Of a DNA stretch of 64,000 nucleotides, positions 13,051 through 24,590 are shown one piece after another. Numbering within the stretch: position 1 is the first letter of the stretch; every line of letters begins with the position of its first letter. Both the position numbers and the translations under genes were made by a program. The notes below the pieces were generated by a model that saw nothing but the letters and a program-made list of their open reading frames with translations, was not told the DNA's origin and did not search any database. This DNA comes from Notospermus geniculatus (taxonomy: Eukaryota > Nemertea > Pilidiophora > Heteronemertea > Lineidae): assembly GCA_002633025.1 (NCBI GenBank), contig NMRB01000320.1, positions 220,247-284,246 on the forward strand, read 5' to 3'.

Positions 13051-16000
13051 TGGATAGGTGACCGGCACGGTATAATATAAGAGTCATCCTCTGATATTGA
13101 CTACAATATGTAGAACTTGAACCAACCTTATAATCTCAGAGGAAGTGATGCTGGCATTACCACTGCATCACTCTGACGACCTGTTCCACTCCTCACACAG
13201 TTCGTGTTAATATTATATGGGAGTAACGATTATAAATAGTTCTAAACAAACGACCGTGATTGTCAAGTGAAATTTCTTGTTCTCTCACTTGTTTCTGACC
13301 ATGCTTATAAATAATCAATCACGGCAGATGACTGTAATCTAGATGAACCCACCACTCCTCTGTTATGGTCAATCATGGATACGCACTATAAGCCTGATTA
13401 AGAAAACCCGACCACAAGCATGATAACTCCTTTGATTGGCTTGGTGGTCACGTACAGCCTTCGGCAGCCGTCATTTGAGGTCAATATTGTCGGCGTGTTA
13501 CCGAGTACAAGAGGATTTTCAAAGCAACTCGAGGATGACTGCCTGTATACAGCATCCACTTGATATATTCCGTGACATGTCATGCCTCGTTTTTTGAAAA
13601 CAGACTCTGAACAGTAAATCCATGACACGGCATTCATTCCCTCGGCAAGAGTCGTGTTGTTGAGTACTTCTTTGTAAATTGTCTGTACAGACGCCGGATA
13701 GACTTATAGATTTGGCTGAATATCGTACAATTTTACCCACTCTAAGTCAAAACTGTCATTTCACCAACAGAAAATTGCTGAATCCTTAAGCCTCTCATTG
13801 CTCAGTGCAATCTGGTAGCATTTCTATGTGTCCCCAGATGGTGTTTGAGATGTTCATTATGCAAGAGCGCTTGTTCCATATCGAATAACAATATTTTACA
13901 ATTTATTGCATCCGGCAAATCGGTGAAGAATAGTTGTATATATGGAACTCTCTATAGTTGAAGCGCTCTGATTCTAGTGTCGGTGTAGATCTGTATGCAA
14001 CGATATCATCCACGCTTGGAAGGTTACCCCGTAATTCATGTCTTTTCTGCATGAGGTTAATGATGCATCATCACAAATGGAAAAGTGGAAATTGGTCGCT
14101 TGTTTTAGCCATCATTGCTTTGAGCGCTGGTTCTAAATTACATCAACATTGGTTGCAGAATTAAAGCTCACCTAGCCTCAAGATGGCCCTCGCGACGTTG
14201 GTTATTGAATTATAGGTGCGACATCAGCTTACAATATTTGATCAAAGGTCATTTTGTTATCCGTGTCCCCAATTTGATCTGAAATTGAGACAGATTTTTT
14301 GAAAATGCATAATGGTTAATGCCATCTCTGCATGCCCTAAGGCAACACCACCGAGAGAGTTTTCAAGCATGACAAATTAGGTTTAGATACTGTGCATGAA
14401 AAATTATCAGGATTTGAGAGGAATGGAGAGGATGATACACTATGTGTGTCTGCATATTCGATGCATATCAGCGTGCAATATATAAAGATTTCTGGTAGTG
14501 TCTCATTTTGAATTGCCACTTCATTCAGAGTATATTAATTTTTGGGCAACCTGCGAGTAGTTTTGGATGTTGCCATGTAGAAGGTATGCAGGGGTAGAAA
14601 GAAAAACTCAGAATTTGGTGGTGCTTCATTTTCGCTGAAGTCCACTTTATCTGTGTATTAGTATCTGTGGCACGTTGCTCGGATTCACAGCGATAGAATC
14701 AGAAGCCCCCGGCAATCTATTCTTGTTTTTGATGAAATCTACAAATTTACAGGTTCATTCCAGAAATTGATGATTACGGTTCATTTTGAACAAAAACTTT
14801 GAGGTCGTTTAGCAGCTTTTTTTGGCCGTCTGATTCTACCATAGTAGTGTTTCTGTTCTACTGCATTGTGCCATGACGTTAAAATACTTGCATGGGAATG
14901 AGTGGTGGGCCAAGCTACCACCATTTTTCAAGGGCATGAAGAGATATTACTGAGCGCAAGCAGGATTGTGTGACCTTAGCCATGTTAGACTGGGCTCGGC
15001 GACTGGAGCCGCCATTGAAGAACAAGTCAAAGTCAAGATAGCATACAATGCCTTTAGTACAAGTAGCGCCACCAAGAGATGAGGATTGAACTACAGAGAG
15101 AAGAAAATGTTCTGAACATGCAGATCATCTCAACTCAACGATACAACTAAGTTTGATTTAAAATCCTCACTCTTAAGATACAAAAACGTTGCTCACAATT
15201 TCACTACCGGTATTCGTTCTGTCTATCTTTGCACCTCTGTCCAGTCTTCCTCCTGCACTCCCTTCTTCCAGCCCCTCCATGATCATCACTTAAACCCCTT
15301 CTCCTCCCATTTAAAGAGTATGCTCAAGATTAGACACCCACAATCAAACTTACGAACTTCAAAGTTTTTATCGGAAAGCAAGTTCAATTTATGAAAAATA
15401 TATCTATACGTCTGTGCAACTTTTTACCAAAGAATCACAAACAATAAGGCATTGTTTGTCACACCTACATATGTGATGTTGCTCTTCATCTTTTTAGGTG
15501 AAATGATATCTGTATTCTTTGACAGGCCTTCAGAAATCATCCCAAATATATGACAGCACATTTTATAGCTGTTTGTCCTTTTAGGTTCTCCAGTGAGATG
15601 TGCTGGGGCGCGGCATGAAGATTTGAATGCCATGAACTGTCAGCCATTCTGCTGGAGCAGAGGCTGATTCATGAGTTTCCCCTTACCTTCCTGACAACTA
15701 TTACAAAATATCCAAGCAATAATGGCAAATGACTCGCCAAGCTGGGTCAATTGTACTTGAGCTGAATCGAAACTGGTCAGTGTTCAATAATAATATTAAT
15801 ATCATGCAGAAGGAGATCGCCACACCTTGAAAAACCTGCACTAAACTTATCTTTTGCCTTCTCTCACTTGATATTAGTGGAGAGAAATCAAACCTACAAC
15901 CTCAACACTATCAGGAATCCAAGGAAGATATCTGACAGCATAAAGGAATTGTGGCCCTGAACATAGGAAAGCAATGTGTTTCCATGGAAATGCCATGTCC

Positions 16001-17054
16001 CTCTCTGATTTCCCACACAATTTTGATGCATTTTGAAACAATGCTCCTCAACACTGAGTACACCAGCATGTTGCTTTGGCCTCCTTGAAGAATTTGATAT
16101 CAATCAGCACTTTTTCTATTGCCCATCATTGCTTAGACTTCTTTTTTTCCCCCACAGTATCTTCTCAAGTAACATATCCAACATTGTGGGTGCTTCCTAC
16201 ATGCACCTGCATTGTATAGGTAGGACTTGTGTAAAAATCTCTCTTCTAATGAGAAAGGCCTTCTTGGAGGCTACTTTTCTCATTTTAATGATAGTTCTTC
16301 CCAAGTCATACAGTAGGCATAGGCCCAAACTGTAAAAAAAAACTTAAAAAATAACTTTTCATGAGTTATAACCATTGAAAGATTATGTCATCTTAAAATT
16401 TTTGGTTAATTTTTCACCACCTCCTAAAACCTAATTGCGGCAGGATATAAAATATAAATACTACTCAGCTTTCCATAAACGTGGAACAAAGGCCGCAAGT
16501 GGTTAATCTGCGACTGTCTGATTAACTTTGTCATTGAAGACCATATCATTGGAAGAACTTTCAATGGTTCTCATTTATCAAATAACGATCAGGGTGTTTG
16601 TACAGCTCATTATCAAAAGAATGTGCTATTCAACATAAAAAGTTGCAACGGACAACGGACAAAATATTTTATAGCAGCAACACATATCCTCAGTTCACTA
16701 AAAAAATGTCAGGAGAGACAAAAATCATATGTAGACATGCCGTGATAGAAAAGCAAACCAATAAGTCTGGCTCTGAAAAAAGGATTTTCAATCAACAGAA
16801 GACTGACAAGAAACGTGACTTTAAAAAAGCTGATTGTCAGCCATGCAAATCAATCATTTCCCAAGACTGGGTGTGCTGATCAGTCTGTGACATCCAACGG
16901 GTGAGACAGCCTCCTTAAATTCAATCGCATACTCTACCTCCTACTTTTAACCCTCCACCTCTTCCTCTTCCTTCCCTTTTTGTGTGTTCTATGTGTTTAT
17001 TTTGCACGACTTCGTAGGATTCGCTGTCACTAACAATCCCGCCCTCTGTTTCAG

Positions 17055-17186
17055 GTCGGCAACTGAACGTATTTAATGACCAACACAAGGTCTATATCGG
17101 CGGTAAACGTGCCAAAAAGGAATATCGCCAACGCAAGAAACGGAGCAGTCCGCGAGTCTCGCAGCCATATTCAGGAATTATAGCAG
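17055..17186 (+). CDS. Nrx-1: Neurexin exon: part of LNS domain 6 after splice site 4
   Basis: This 132-base exon lies between a pyrimidine-rich TTTCAG acceptor and a GGTTTGTA donor. In the frame shared with the next exon it starts GRQLNVFNDQHKVYIGGK and ends PYSGIIAG, matching the vertebrate neurexin LNS6 segment GRQLTIFNSQ...IIIGGK...GQLSG. Its first codon coincides with the boundary where the SS4 cassette is inserted in vertebrate neurexins. Between GGK and PYSG it has about 15 residues more than vertebrate neurexin, strongly basic and containing RQRKKRSS. Neurexin is a presynaptic adhesion protein, and LNS6 is the domain that binds neuroligins and cerebellin-type partners. The exon is internal and joins in phase to 22,005. 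Confidence 0.85.
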
Positions 17187-17819
17187 GTTTGTAGATGGTA
17201 GTCACCTGTTTCAATATGCTTTGATTACATTGACCACCTGTCAGTTGAGAGCAGTCTCTTCCATTTACATTACAATGTACATTTGGTGAAGAATAAGACC
17301 TGATTGGAGAGAAATTCAAGTGCTTTGTACATCATCATCGTTACCATCATGTGACCCACCACACTCCTGCATGACATCAACAATGTTTCTGAGTGACGCC
17401 TGTGGAAGTTTTCCTTTATGCCCGTGTCACACTGTCCCGAAATTGACACCAGATTGACACACGATATTAAAAGGGAATATATGTTCAAATTCGGCTCTGA
17501 TCGTAAAAACATTGGGCCATTCGTGAGGGCATCTTAAGCCATCGTATGACCGCCGGTTGAGTTTCTCAGGCTCAGGCAGCAACTTCGTGAGCGGTGACAA
17601 AATCTTTGGCATGCCAAAAAATTGCCCGAAGACCTTGCGAAGGTTCGGGAAGCCTTTGTGTGTCCTGCACGTAAACTATTTAATAAAAACTAACATCTTT
17701 CTGTTGCCTTCGTGTGTGGTTCGGATGCCATCGTGTGACCTTCTGTAGGCATCGTCCTTGCTTCGGCTGTTGATTGGCTGTTGAGCAAGTTCGGGGCCGT
17801 CTTCACGCGAAATATGGGA

Positions 17820-17945
17820 TTAATCATCCTGGCTCTTCCGTCCATTGTCTGGGATAGTAAGCTGTGGTGCCTTGTACTTGTGCCTAATGCAAGGGCAAGT
17901 AAAAGATCCCATCCAAGTGAAGAACATGAGTAGCTTGAGATGCTA
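17820..17945 (+). repeat. Dispersed repeat, copy 1 (opposite copy at 54,171-54,296)
   Basis: This stretch reads TTAATCATCCTGGCTCTTCC, then GTGCCTTGTAC, GCAAGGGCAAG and GATCCCATCCAAGTGA. The reverse complement of 54,171-54,296 shows the same words in the same order. Two diverged copies of one interspersed family therefore lie 36 kb apart in opposite orientation. No tRNA boxes or coding content were recognised. Confidence 0.7.
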
Positions 17946-18864
17946 TGGCTTCAGCCCTGGTGGAAAAATCAAATACAAATACTGAGGTACTTGAAAGAGG
18001 CATCGATTACCCTCAGTTTCATACAGTTACAGTTCATCTAGATGAGCATGGTCTGGAAAGACCATCACTCTACAGACAAAAAGCCATTGTACTGTGAATT
18101 GCTCAAACGGAAGCAGCACCTAGAAGGATCTACTGCCACTGTTTCCAACAGAAAAGCATCCCCGTTTGAGTCATTCACGTAAATTTCATGGACTCTTCAA
18201 TGACAGGCGTATACCATGACACCCTCTGTTGCTTCGGGGAGTTCATTATCGACCTGGTAGCAGGCACATTCATTAGTTCTTGTCCATCCTCAAATTTCAA
18301 AGAGGTGTAACATCTGATTCATTCTCCGCTGATTGACAATTGCATTTCTCTTGATGGCCATCAGGTACCTGTGGTTTCTGGAACAAAGGATGAGCAGAAT
18401 TAGCAATCAGTTTAACGTTGACTTCTTCCAAAATGGCTTTGAGCAGCATTGAATTTTCAGCCTGCTGTTGTGGTATGTGCTGAAGAGAATTGTAATGGAA
18501 CATGCAGTTGTATTTAAAATTCTTAAATTTGTAGCAAAATATAATAGCTGTGGTTGATCTATTCAAGTAGGAGGCCAGTCAACACAAAATGCCTTGATAT
18601 AAGTATTTGCAGAGTTCCTTCCCAACATACCAACACTGCATGAGCCTATTTTGACCTTGACGCAAGGGCCCAACGCGCCGCGTAGCGGCCAACAGCGAAG
18701 CTAGCCAAAGACTTGTCACGGGTCAATCAATAGAACTGGACTCATAGGAAATATGCACCTAATGTCCAGATGAAATATACCGGACGGTTGGTTCACGTTT
18801 TTAGTGACTGTGAACGTGGATGGGTACATTATGTAGCGATACGCTGACAGATTTGCTGGGGACT

Positions 18865-19230
18865 TGCTCTGTGGATGTTGTAAAATGCGATTTTTAGCCC
18901 GCTTGGCCCATAGGCCAAAAGGGCTTTAATTAACATAAAAATATGTTGAGTAGCTGGGATATGTTTATAAACATTTATTGAGCANNNNNNNNNNNNNNNN
19001 NNNNNNNNNNNNNNNNNNNNNNNNNNNNNNNNNNNNNNNNNNNNNNNNNNNNNNNNNNNNNNNNNNNNNNNNNNNNNNNNNNNNNNNNNNNNNNNNNNNN
19101 NNNNNNGACTTGCTCTGTGGATGTTGTAAAATGCGATTTTTGGAAGATTATTCTGATTTGCAACGTCATTTTTAATTAACATAAAAATATGTTGAGTAGC
19201 TGGGATATGTTTATAAACATTTATTGAGCA
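18865..19230 (+). repeat. Direct duplication flanking a 122-N assembly gap
   Basis: Sequence before the gap (18,865-18,984) and after it (19,107-19,230) shares GACTTGCTCTGTGGATGTTG at the start and ATATGTTTATAAACATTTAT near the end, with one internal block differing. The gap itself is 18,985-19,106. The arrangement looks like two versions of one locus placed either side of a gap. Confidence 0.75.
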
Positions 19231-19244
19231 GCTACCGTCATGAC

Positions 19245-19311
19245 GTGGCCGGCTGGCGCATCGGTAGAGCGTCCGGCTCTGAATCCGTGGCGCCGGGTTC
19301 GAGCCTTGCGA
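19245..19311 (+). repeat. tRNA-derived sequence (Gln-like), pseudogene or SINE head
   Basis: The sequence contains a D-arm-like TGGCGCATCGGTAGAGCG, an anticodon-loop-like CTCTGAA as in tRNA-Gln(CTG), and a perfect pol III B box GGTTCGAGCC at 19,296-19,305. The acceptor stem does not pair and the T stem is imperfect, so I do not call a functional tRNA. A T-rich tail follows. Confidence 0.55.
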
Positions 19312-19458
19312 TGGGGATTTTTATTTTTTTCACGTGTCAGTTTCTCTGTTTATTTTTTTTTGCTGAAAACGTTTTGTCGCAGGATGAATATCTCCCCAGC
19401 CCTTCCATTTCCCTACAAATCTACATTTGCTAATAAATACTTATAACCACAGATCCCT

Positions 19459-19521
19459 GTCAGCTGTCCTGCATTCAGAGAGACTTTTCACTAAAGTCTC
19501 TCTGAATGCAGGGCAGCTGAC
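19459..19521. repeat. Near-perfect hairpin, 63 bases
   Basis: GTCAGCTGTCCTGCATTCAG at the left pairs with CTGAATGCAGGGCAGCTGAC at the right, and the stem continues through AGAGACTTT and AAAGTCTCT around a short loop. Arms are about 29 bases with one mismatch. Confidence 0.8.
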
Positions 19522-19751
19522 TACCATCCACATTCCCCTCTCCCAGTCACCAAAAATATCAACACCACAACTAACGTTCAAGACTACTGGGTCTTTTACC
19601 AAACACATTGGGTCTTGACTCTCCCTGGACATGATGGTTCATTTACATGGAACAGCCACTGTTGAGATTTCAAATTTATGTCTCGGTCCAGAAATCCACA
19701 ATATCAAGACTTTGATGAGTTCATAACAAGTTAGATGACAATCTCATAGCC

Positions 19752-20014
19752 AGTGAACAGGTGACCAACAGCTAGTGAACAAGTGACCAACAACTAGTGA
19801 ACAAGTGACCAACAACTAGTGAACAAGTGACCAACAGCTAAGTCAACAAGTGACCAACAGCTAGTGAACAGGTGACCAACAGCTAGTGAACAGGTGACCA
19901 ACAACTAGTGAACAAGTGACCAACAGCAAAGTCAACAAGTGACCAACAGCTAGTGAACAGGTGACCAGTCAGCTGGGTAACAGTTGACCAACAGCTAGTG
20001 GACAAGTGACCAAC
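19752..20014 (+). repeat. Minisatellite, 22-base unit, about 12 copies
   Basis: The unit AGTGAACAAGTGACCAACAG plus two bases repeats from 19,752 to 20,014 with few substitutions, mainly A/G in AACAAG versus AACAGG. The array lies within the neurexin intron. Confidence 0.9.
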
Positions 20015-22004
20015 ACCTGTTTTCCAAAAATGGCCCAAGTTGTAATTCCGTGGAATACTGCTTTCATTCTACGTACTTCCAAAGGTTTTAGGTGGCCCCT
20101 ATAAGGCTCTCTGGAAACTTGTTTGAGCACCTTCTACAGGGACATCAATCAGCAATTTACAACTATTGCCTCCAGCAAATAGAAACAGAAGCATTTTTTT
20201 AGCAAAAAAACGAAATAGCCTTGTTGTATTAGCTAACGTTTCTTGGCTAATTGTTATCTCTTGTAGTTTTCCTCTGGGCAATTAAGAATTCCTTTTTGAC
20301 ATCCATGAAAACATTTGCGCAGCAGAAGTCATGAGCAGAGTGGTACACTATTCCTAGATGGGAGACTCCTGTGAAAGGAAGGGGATTTCTTCCCTCGGAG
20401 CAGATAGTGTGACCTGGAAAAAGAGAGGGCACCTGGTTGCATTAAAAATTCACATAGTCATTGATGAAAGATAAGGGGGCAGGTCCTGCTTTTTAGTATC
20501 CCTAATGTCCCCCATGTTTTTCAGTCATCGACTGACTGCATGCTCTCAAACAAATTAGACCTGTTTTCATGTAAACCAGTCTTTTTTGTCCTATTCTAGT
20601 CCAGTAGTGATTTTTTTTTCAAAGGCCCGGTTGTGTCACGTTTTTTCTTCATCATGGCTAGCCCTTGAGAAAAACAGTGTGCTGCTAGGAACACTGGTCA
20701 CAGGGTTGTTACTTGGGTTGAATACTAGCTGATGATTATCATCACAGAACTAGCTGCTCAGGCCATCTTTTGAGGACAGTTCTACAAGGGAAAAAACATG
20801 TACGGGACTTGGAGATACGGATGTCGGGTCTATGATATTACAGTGTGGTCTGAGCCTAAGGCTCGCATGAAAGTATATCGAGGAACTTCCAACAACAAGC
20901 AATATTCGATCCTTGTGAAACTTCTGGGCCACATCCTAGTCAAGAAACAGCAATGAAGTAGAAGTAATGGTAGAGACTATGCAATTTGATTGTACCTTTT
21001 CTTTTTTAATGCATTTCTTGCTGATTATAAGAAGAAACTTCCATTCACTCATCAAATTTGAATTCAAAGTCTGACTTACGGAAAAAATCCTGAGGCTGTC
21101 GTATTATGAGCATTGTAATATGTCCTCTTACCTATTTCGCTAACTTTCCAAATCCTTTGTTCAACACGACAAAACCCACATCATCCCCCACTCATGTTCA
21201 AATGTCAAAGTATGAAACGTTGTCAAAGAAAATCATCCGTCCATTCTCTCCTACGTTTGCGTTGTTGGAACACTTCAGACAAGATTACTTCTCAGTAGCT
21301 GGCAAAGCAGTTATGGCTAAATTTTTCCTTTTAGCAAAGCTGTACAAATTCAAAAAAAGAATTTTTTCTGTGTTGTCTGCATAACTGGATCACATGAAAA
21401 ATATGAAAATGCCTTGCTATGCACATCAATGACACGATGGCATCACAACTTAATTTTAAGCCTATTTGCCCTTCCATTTAAATTTTTTCCCCCAGTTGGA
21501 TGTCTGTCATAGGATAATGTTGTTGCACATACATGTACTTCCACAATCCATGAAAGTTTTCCAAAAAATTTTTTTGCCTTTCTTGTACTTTGCTAACTTG
21601 ATGAACAACAAAAGTTCAATGCTTTTCATTACTTGGTGTCCTTCAGCAGAATTTGAAGGAGTTGTTTTCTGTTGCAGTATCAAAATTCAGTGGCCATCCC
21701 TTCTACCACATACAATAACATTCGAAGGCAAAAGTACATTCTATGTCAAAAACCGTTTCTGTTCATCAGGCCACCAATTCAAGAAAATGCTCTCCAAAAA
21801 TCATCTACCAATGCCAAAGACATGCCACTTTGTTAATCACCCATGTCCAAAGTACAAAATTGCAATATCTCCAGCTGTGGAAATCAATGTGGACCCAGTT
21901 GTATTTAAACGGTATTCAATGTCATCGTCTTCTGAACATGATATCTTCTGTCAATAAATGTCGATACTACTTAACCCTGTGTCTTGCTTTTGGTTCATTC
22001 ACAG

Positions 22005-22125
22005 GTCTCGTTCTAAATGGGCTTCACATACTGGACGTTGCCTCTGTGTTACCGAAAGACAACCGCATAGCCATATCACCAGAGAACGTCTTTCTACATG
22101 TTGCTGGGCATTTTTGGTCGACAAA
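22005..22125 (+). CDS. Nrx-1: Neurexin exon: C-terminal end of LNS domain 6
   Basis: The exon lies between TTCACAG and a strong AA|GTAAGT donor. Joined in phase to 17,186 it reads GLVLNGLHILDVASVLPKDN and continues IAISPENVFLHVAGHFWST, aligning with the vertebrate LNS6 end [20 protein letters not shown] and the following IAIVGNVRLV. These residues form the last strands of the neuroligin-binding domain; after them the chain enters the stalk. The exon ends with two bases of a codon (AA), completed by T from the next exon to give Asn of an N-V-T glycosylation sequon. Confidence 0.88.
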
Positions 22126-22581
22126 GTAAGTCATCTAAACTAAAGGTTGGAGTTCCATGTTGCTTGATTTGATTGTTTCAAGAACAGTGTACTTTCGTAC
22201 AGAAATGTGTTGGGAGAAAAAAAATCATGAATCCAATTAATGGAAGTTCATGAAATTGTTGATTCATTGGAGCTTATAGAGTTATGCTCCACTGGGGCAT
22301 CATTGGAGCATTACCATTTAAGTTCACATAGCCCCATGCTGCTTTAATGTTTTCAATCAGAATGTAGTCAGAACATCTCCCAGTTATATGGCATCTCCGC
22401 TGAGCTTCATGATTTACACTCCAGGATTGTTCATGGCAGTTTTCCCATCATCAATAATAAAGTGCTAAGTTTTTCAGATCTTCTTCCTGCGAATTGCTCA
22501 GTTTGCTTCTTGAAGGGAGTTGACAAAAACGGTCATCTTTGTGCTTCACCATTCCAATGTGACATGCACTTTTAAGCAATA

Positions 22582-22970
22582 GACCTTTCCAACAAAGATG
22601 GTGGCCTACTAAATCTCCTATGTGACGTTGCAGCCATTATTGTCCAAGCAGGATATAACACTCCCAAACGCATCCTCTTAGGTATTTTACCTAAACTTTT
22701 GTGCCCATGGGCCGTTTGACCAGCGGCCATTGAATGGTATTCGTTTCCACGACGTAACTCCGACCATGTCCGCCATTGCTGACGTCGCCATAATGACGCA
22801 AAGACGGGGGTCAAAATACATTGCTGATGACGCAAACATAATGCAAGGCCGGGGGCAAAACGCGCAACGTCACAGAAAGATGTTACGTCGTGGAAACGAT
22901 GAATTGAACTTCTGATGTCATATTGTGTCATATGGTGGTGAGAACTGTTAGACCGCCATCTTTGTTGGAA
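22582..22970. mobile_element. Foldback element, GACCTTTCCAACAAAGATGG family (segment A, 5')
   Basis: Starts GACCTTTCCAACAAAGATGG and ends with the inverse CCATCTTTGTTGGAA. The same termini bound units at 24,022-24,370, 24,591-24,835, 25,889-26,109 and 35,651-35,850, so there are three independent loci, two of them present twice because of the duplication. The interiors are also partly palindromic. This copy contains a younger nested insertion at 22,741-22,903. Confidence 0.8.
22741..22903. mobile_element. Nested MITE, present in segment A and absent from B
   Basis: Terminal inverted repeats TCGTTTCCACGACGTAA and TTACGTCGTGGAAACGA are perfect over 17 bases. Segment B has uninterrupted flanking sequence (GAATGGTATTGAACTTC) at the matching site, so this is a filled versus empty site. 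The target-site duplication is not clear. Non-coding. Confidence 0.8.
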
Positions 22971-23071
22971 ATATAGATTCTTCATCTGTTTGTCGAGTAC
23001 CTCTAGGGATGATACTCTGGTTATTATCCAAATTGACACCCACTTAATATGATTTACCTATTTCTTTTCAG

Positions 23072-23165
23072 TGTAACACCATTAACACCCACAAAACCTG
23101 TGATAGGTACTCCTGTTCCGGGACAGACCGCCACAACTGGTATGCAGTCGACCATGGGCATAAAA
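23072..23165 (+). CDS. Nrx-1: Neurexin stalk exon (copy A)
   Basis: A 94-base exon between TTTTCAG and AAAA|GTAAGT. It completes an Asn codon and reads VTPLTPTKPVIGTPVPGQTA and then TTGMQSTMGIK. The Thr/Pro-rich composition fits the extracellular stalk between LNS6 and the membrane, where vertebrate neurexins carry O-glycans. It enters with two codon bases already supplied and leaves at phase 0, so neither skipping it nor including it twice keeps the reading frame. An identical copy lies at 24,936-25,029. Confidence 0.85.
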
Positions 23166-24021
23166 GTAAGTGTACGCAAGTTGCAAACTTTTAAGATCAC
23201 TCCCTAGCATGTTGAATGATTCCATGGTCCCATGCAGTTTTATGAAAGTTTTGCCGAGTTTTTCATAAACGTTTCATCATCTTAATGTGAAATTAGATGT
23301 ATGTCTAATCTGCTTGAAGGTTTTTATGTTCCCTCCATGCATTCATGTTGTTAATTACCAGTAAATCATAGTTTGAAGAGAGTTTATGCAAACCAGGTAG
23401 AATCAGGCATTCATGAGAGTCCTAGATTTGAAGAGACGATGTAAACCAGGACAAGCCCCTGCCTGACACGCTTCTTTGCTGCTCTATTCCCCAGCCCTTA
23501 CCGAATGTTCACTTCAATGCCATGACAAGCACCCCAGGCATGAACCTTACAAAATCTGCCCTTATTGTGCCCTTCTGTTCACCATCTTGGCAGCTACAGT
23601 AGGCCTTATTGTGCCAGGCCTCCTCTAAGCACATTGACATTTCCACAACTTGTGGTTTGTTCCATTGCCAACATGACCTAACGAAAGTCATCTTCTGGAT
23701 TCTTATCTGATGGTTGTTGATGAGGAAACACCTGTAATGATGTGCAAAAAACATGTACAAAAAGGCCTAAGTCAAAAAGAAGCCCAAGCTATTGACTCCT
23801 CTGTCTATGCCCACTTCTTCCCATTGATTGATGTGTAATTCAGCATGTCGGACAGATTAGGATGTCGATACTGGCCAGAAGGGTTGGCGGAAATCCTGAC
23901 AGATGGATATCCCTTCCCGAATCCTAATGGTCAAGATTACATTACCATGTGATTGGAATGTGTCAAGTGGTCATCGGAATCATTCGTTTATATTGGTCTC
24001 AGCATGTAGTAAAAGTCTGGT

Positions 24022-24370
24022 GACCTTTCCAACAAAGATGGCGGTCCAACAGTTCTCACCATATGACGTCAGAAGCTTAAAATACCATTCAATGGCCGCT
24101 GGCTCACAAAAGCTGGACAAGCGGGCCATGGGCACAAAAGTTTAGGTAAAGTATGTATGAGAGGATGTTTATCATGCTTGGACAATGGATGGCCATGATG
24201 TCATGTGGGAGAACGAGTAGGCCACCATCTTTGTTGGAAAGGTCATGTGGGAGAACGAGTAGGCCACCATCTTTGTTGGAAAGGTCATGTGGGAGAACGA
24301 GTAGGCCACCATCTTTGTTGGAAAGGTCATGTGGGAGAACGAGTAGGCCACCATCTTTGTTGGAAAGGTC
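24022..24370. mobile_element. Foldback element, GACCTTTCCAACAAAGATGG family (segment A, 3')
   Basis: The left end GACCTTTCCAACAAAGATGG at 24,022 pairs with CCATCTTTGTTGGAAAGGTC ending at 24,370. The right end has expanded into a 42-base tandem array (24,201-24,368). The matching element in segment B is 25,889-26,109, with a single unit. Confidence 0.8.
24201..24368 (+). repeat. 42-base tandem array, four copies
   Basis: Four exact or near-exact units of TCATGTGGGAGAACGAGTAG followed by GCCACCATCTTTGTTGGAAA and GG. Segment B has only one unit at the matching place (from about 26,067). The array is an expansion of the terminal repeat of the surrounding foldback element. Confidence 0.9.
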
Positions 24371-24590
24371 TGTTGAGTTGTCAGTTTATATCTTACTTCC
24401 TACTGTTTAGTGATGAAGAGTATAACTCCAACTGTGATGCTGGCCCATCAATTCTACTNTAATAAAGCGCTAAGTTTTTCAGATCTTCCTGCGAATTGCT
24501 CAGTTTGCTTCTTGAAGAGAGTTGACAAAAACGGTCATCTTAGTGAATGGTGCTTCACCATTCCAATGTGACATGCACTTTAAAGCAAGA

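Larger units (their letters stand above)
1..17054. other. Repeat-rich non-coding stretch, probably large neurexin intron
   Basis: No exon could be recognised on either strand. Open frames here are short, unlike any family I know, and often overlap inverted or tandem repeats. The first recognisable neurexin exon starts at 17,055 in mid-codon, at the position where the alternative splice site 4 cassette lies in vertebrate neurexins, so this stretch is most simply the preceding intron. I looked by eye for the 30-residue SS4 cassette and for the upstream LNS6 exon and did not find them. The window opens with a run of 14 C. Repeats inside are listed separately; the rest (for example 1,100-5,600 and 13,100-16,900) shows nothing I can name. 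Confidence 0.55.
17187..22004 (+). other. Neurexin intron with repeats and an assembly gap
   Basis: The intron between two LNS6 exons holds a dispersed repeat at 17,820-17,945, a duplicated segment around a 122-N gap, a tRNA-derived sequence, a hairpin and a 22-base minisatellite, each listed separately. A 163-codon open frame at 21,466-21,957 is unlike anything I recognise and is probably chance. From 20,020 to 21,460 I see nothing else. Confidence 0.6.

Noticed and set aside
19245-19311. A functional tRNA-Gln gene
   Set aside because: The B box and anticodon-loop-like CTCTGAA are good, but the acceptor stem does not pair and the T stem is defective. Called a tRNA-derived repeat instead.
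21466-21957. A 163-codon open frame on the + strand within a neurexin intron
   Set aside because: It is among the longest non-exonic frames, but has Phe/Leu/His-rich low-complexity composition, overlaps another frame, ends near the next exon acceptor, and resembles no family. In AT-rich DNA of this length such a frame is expected by chance.
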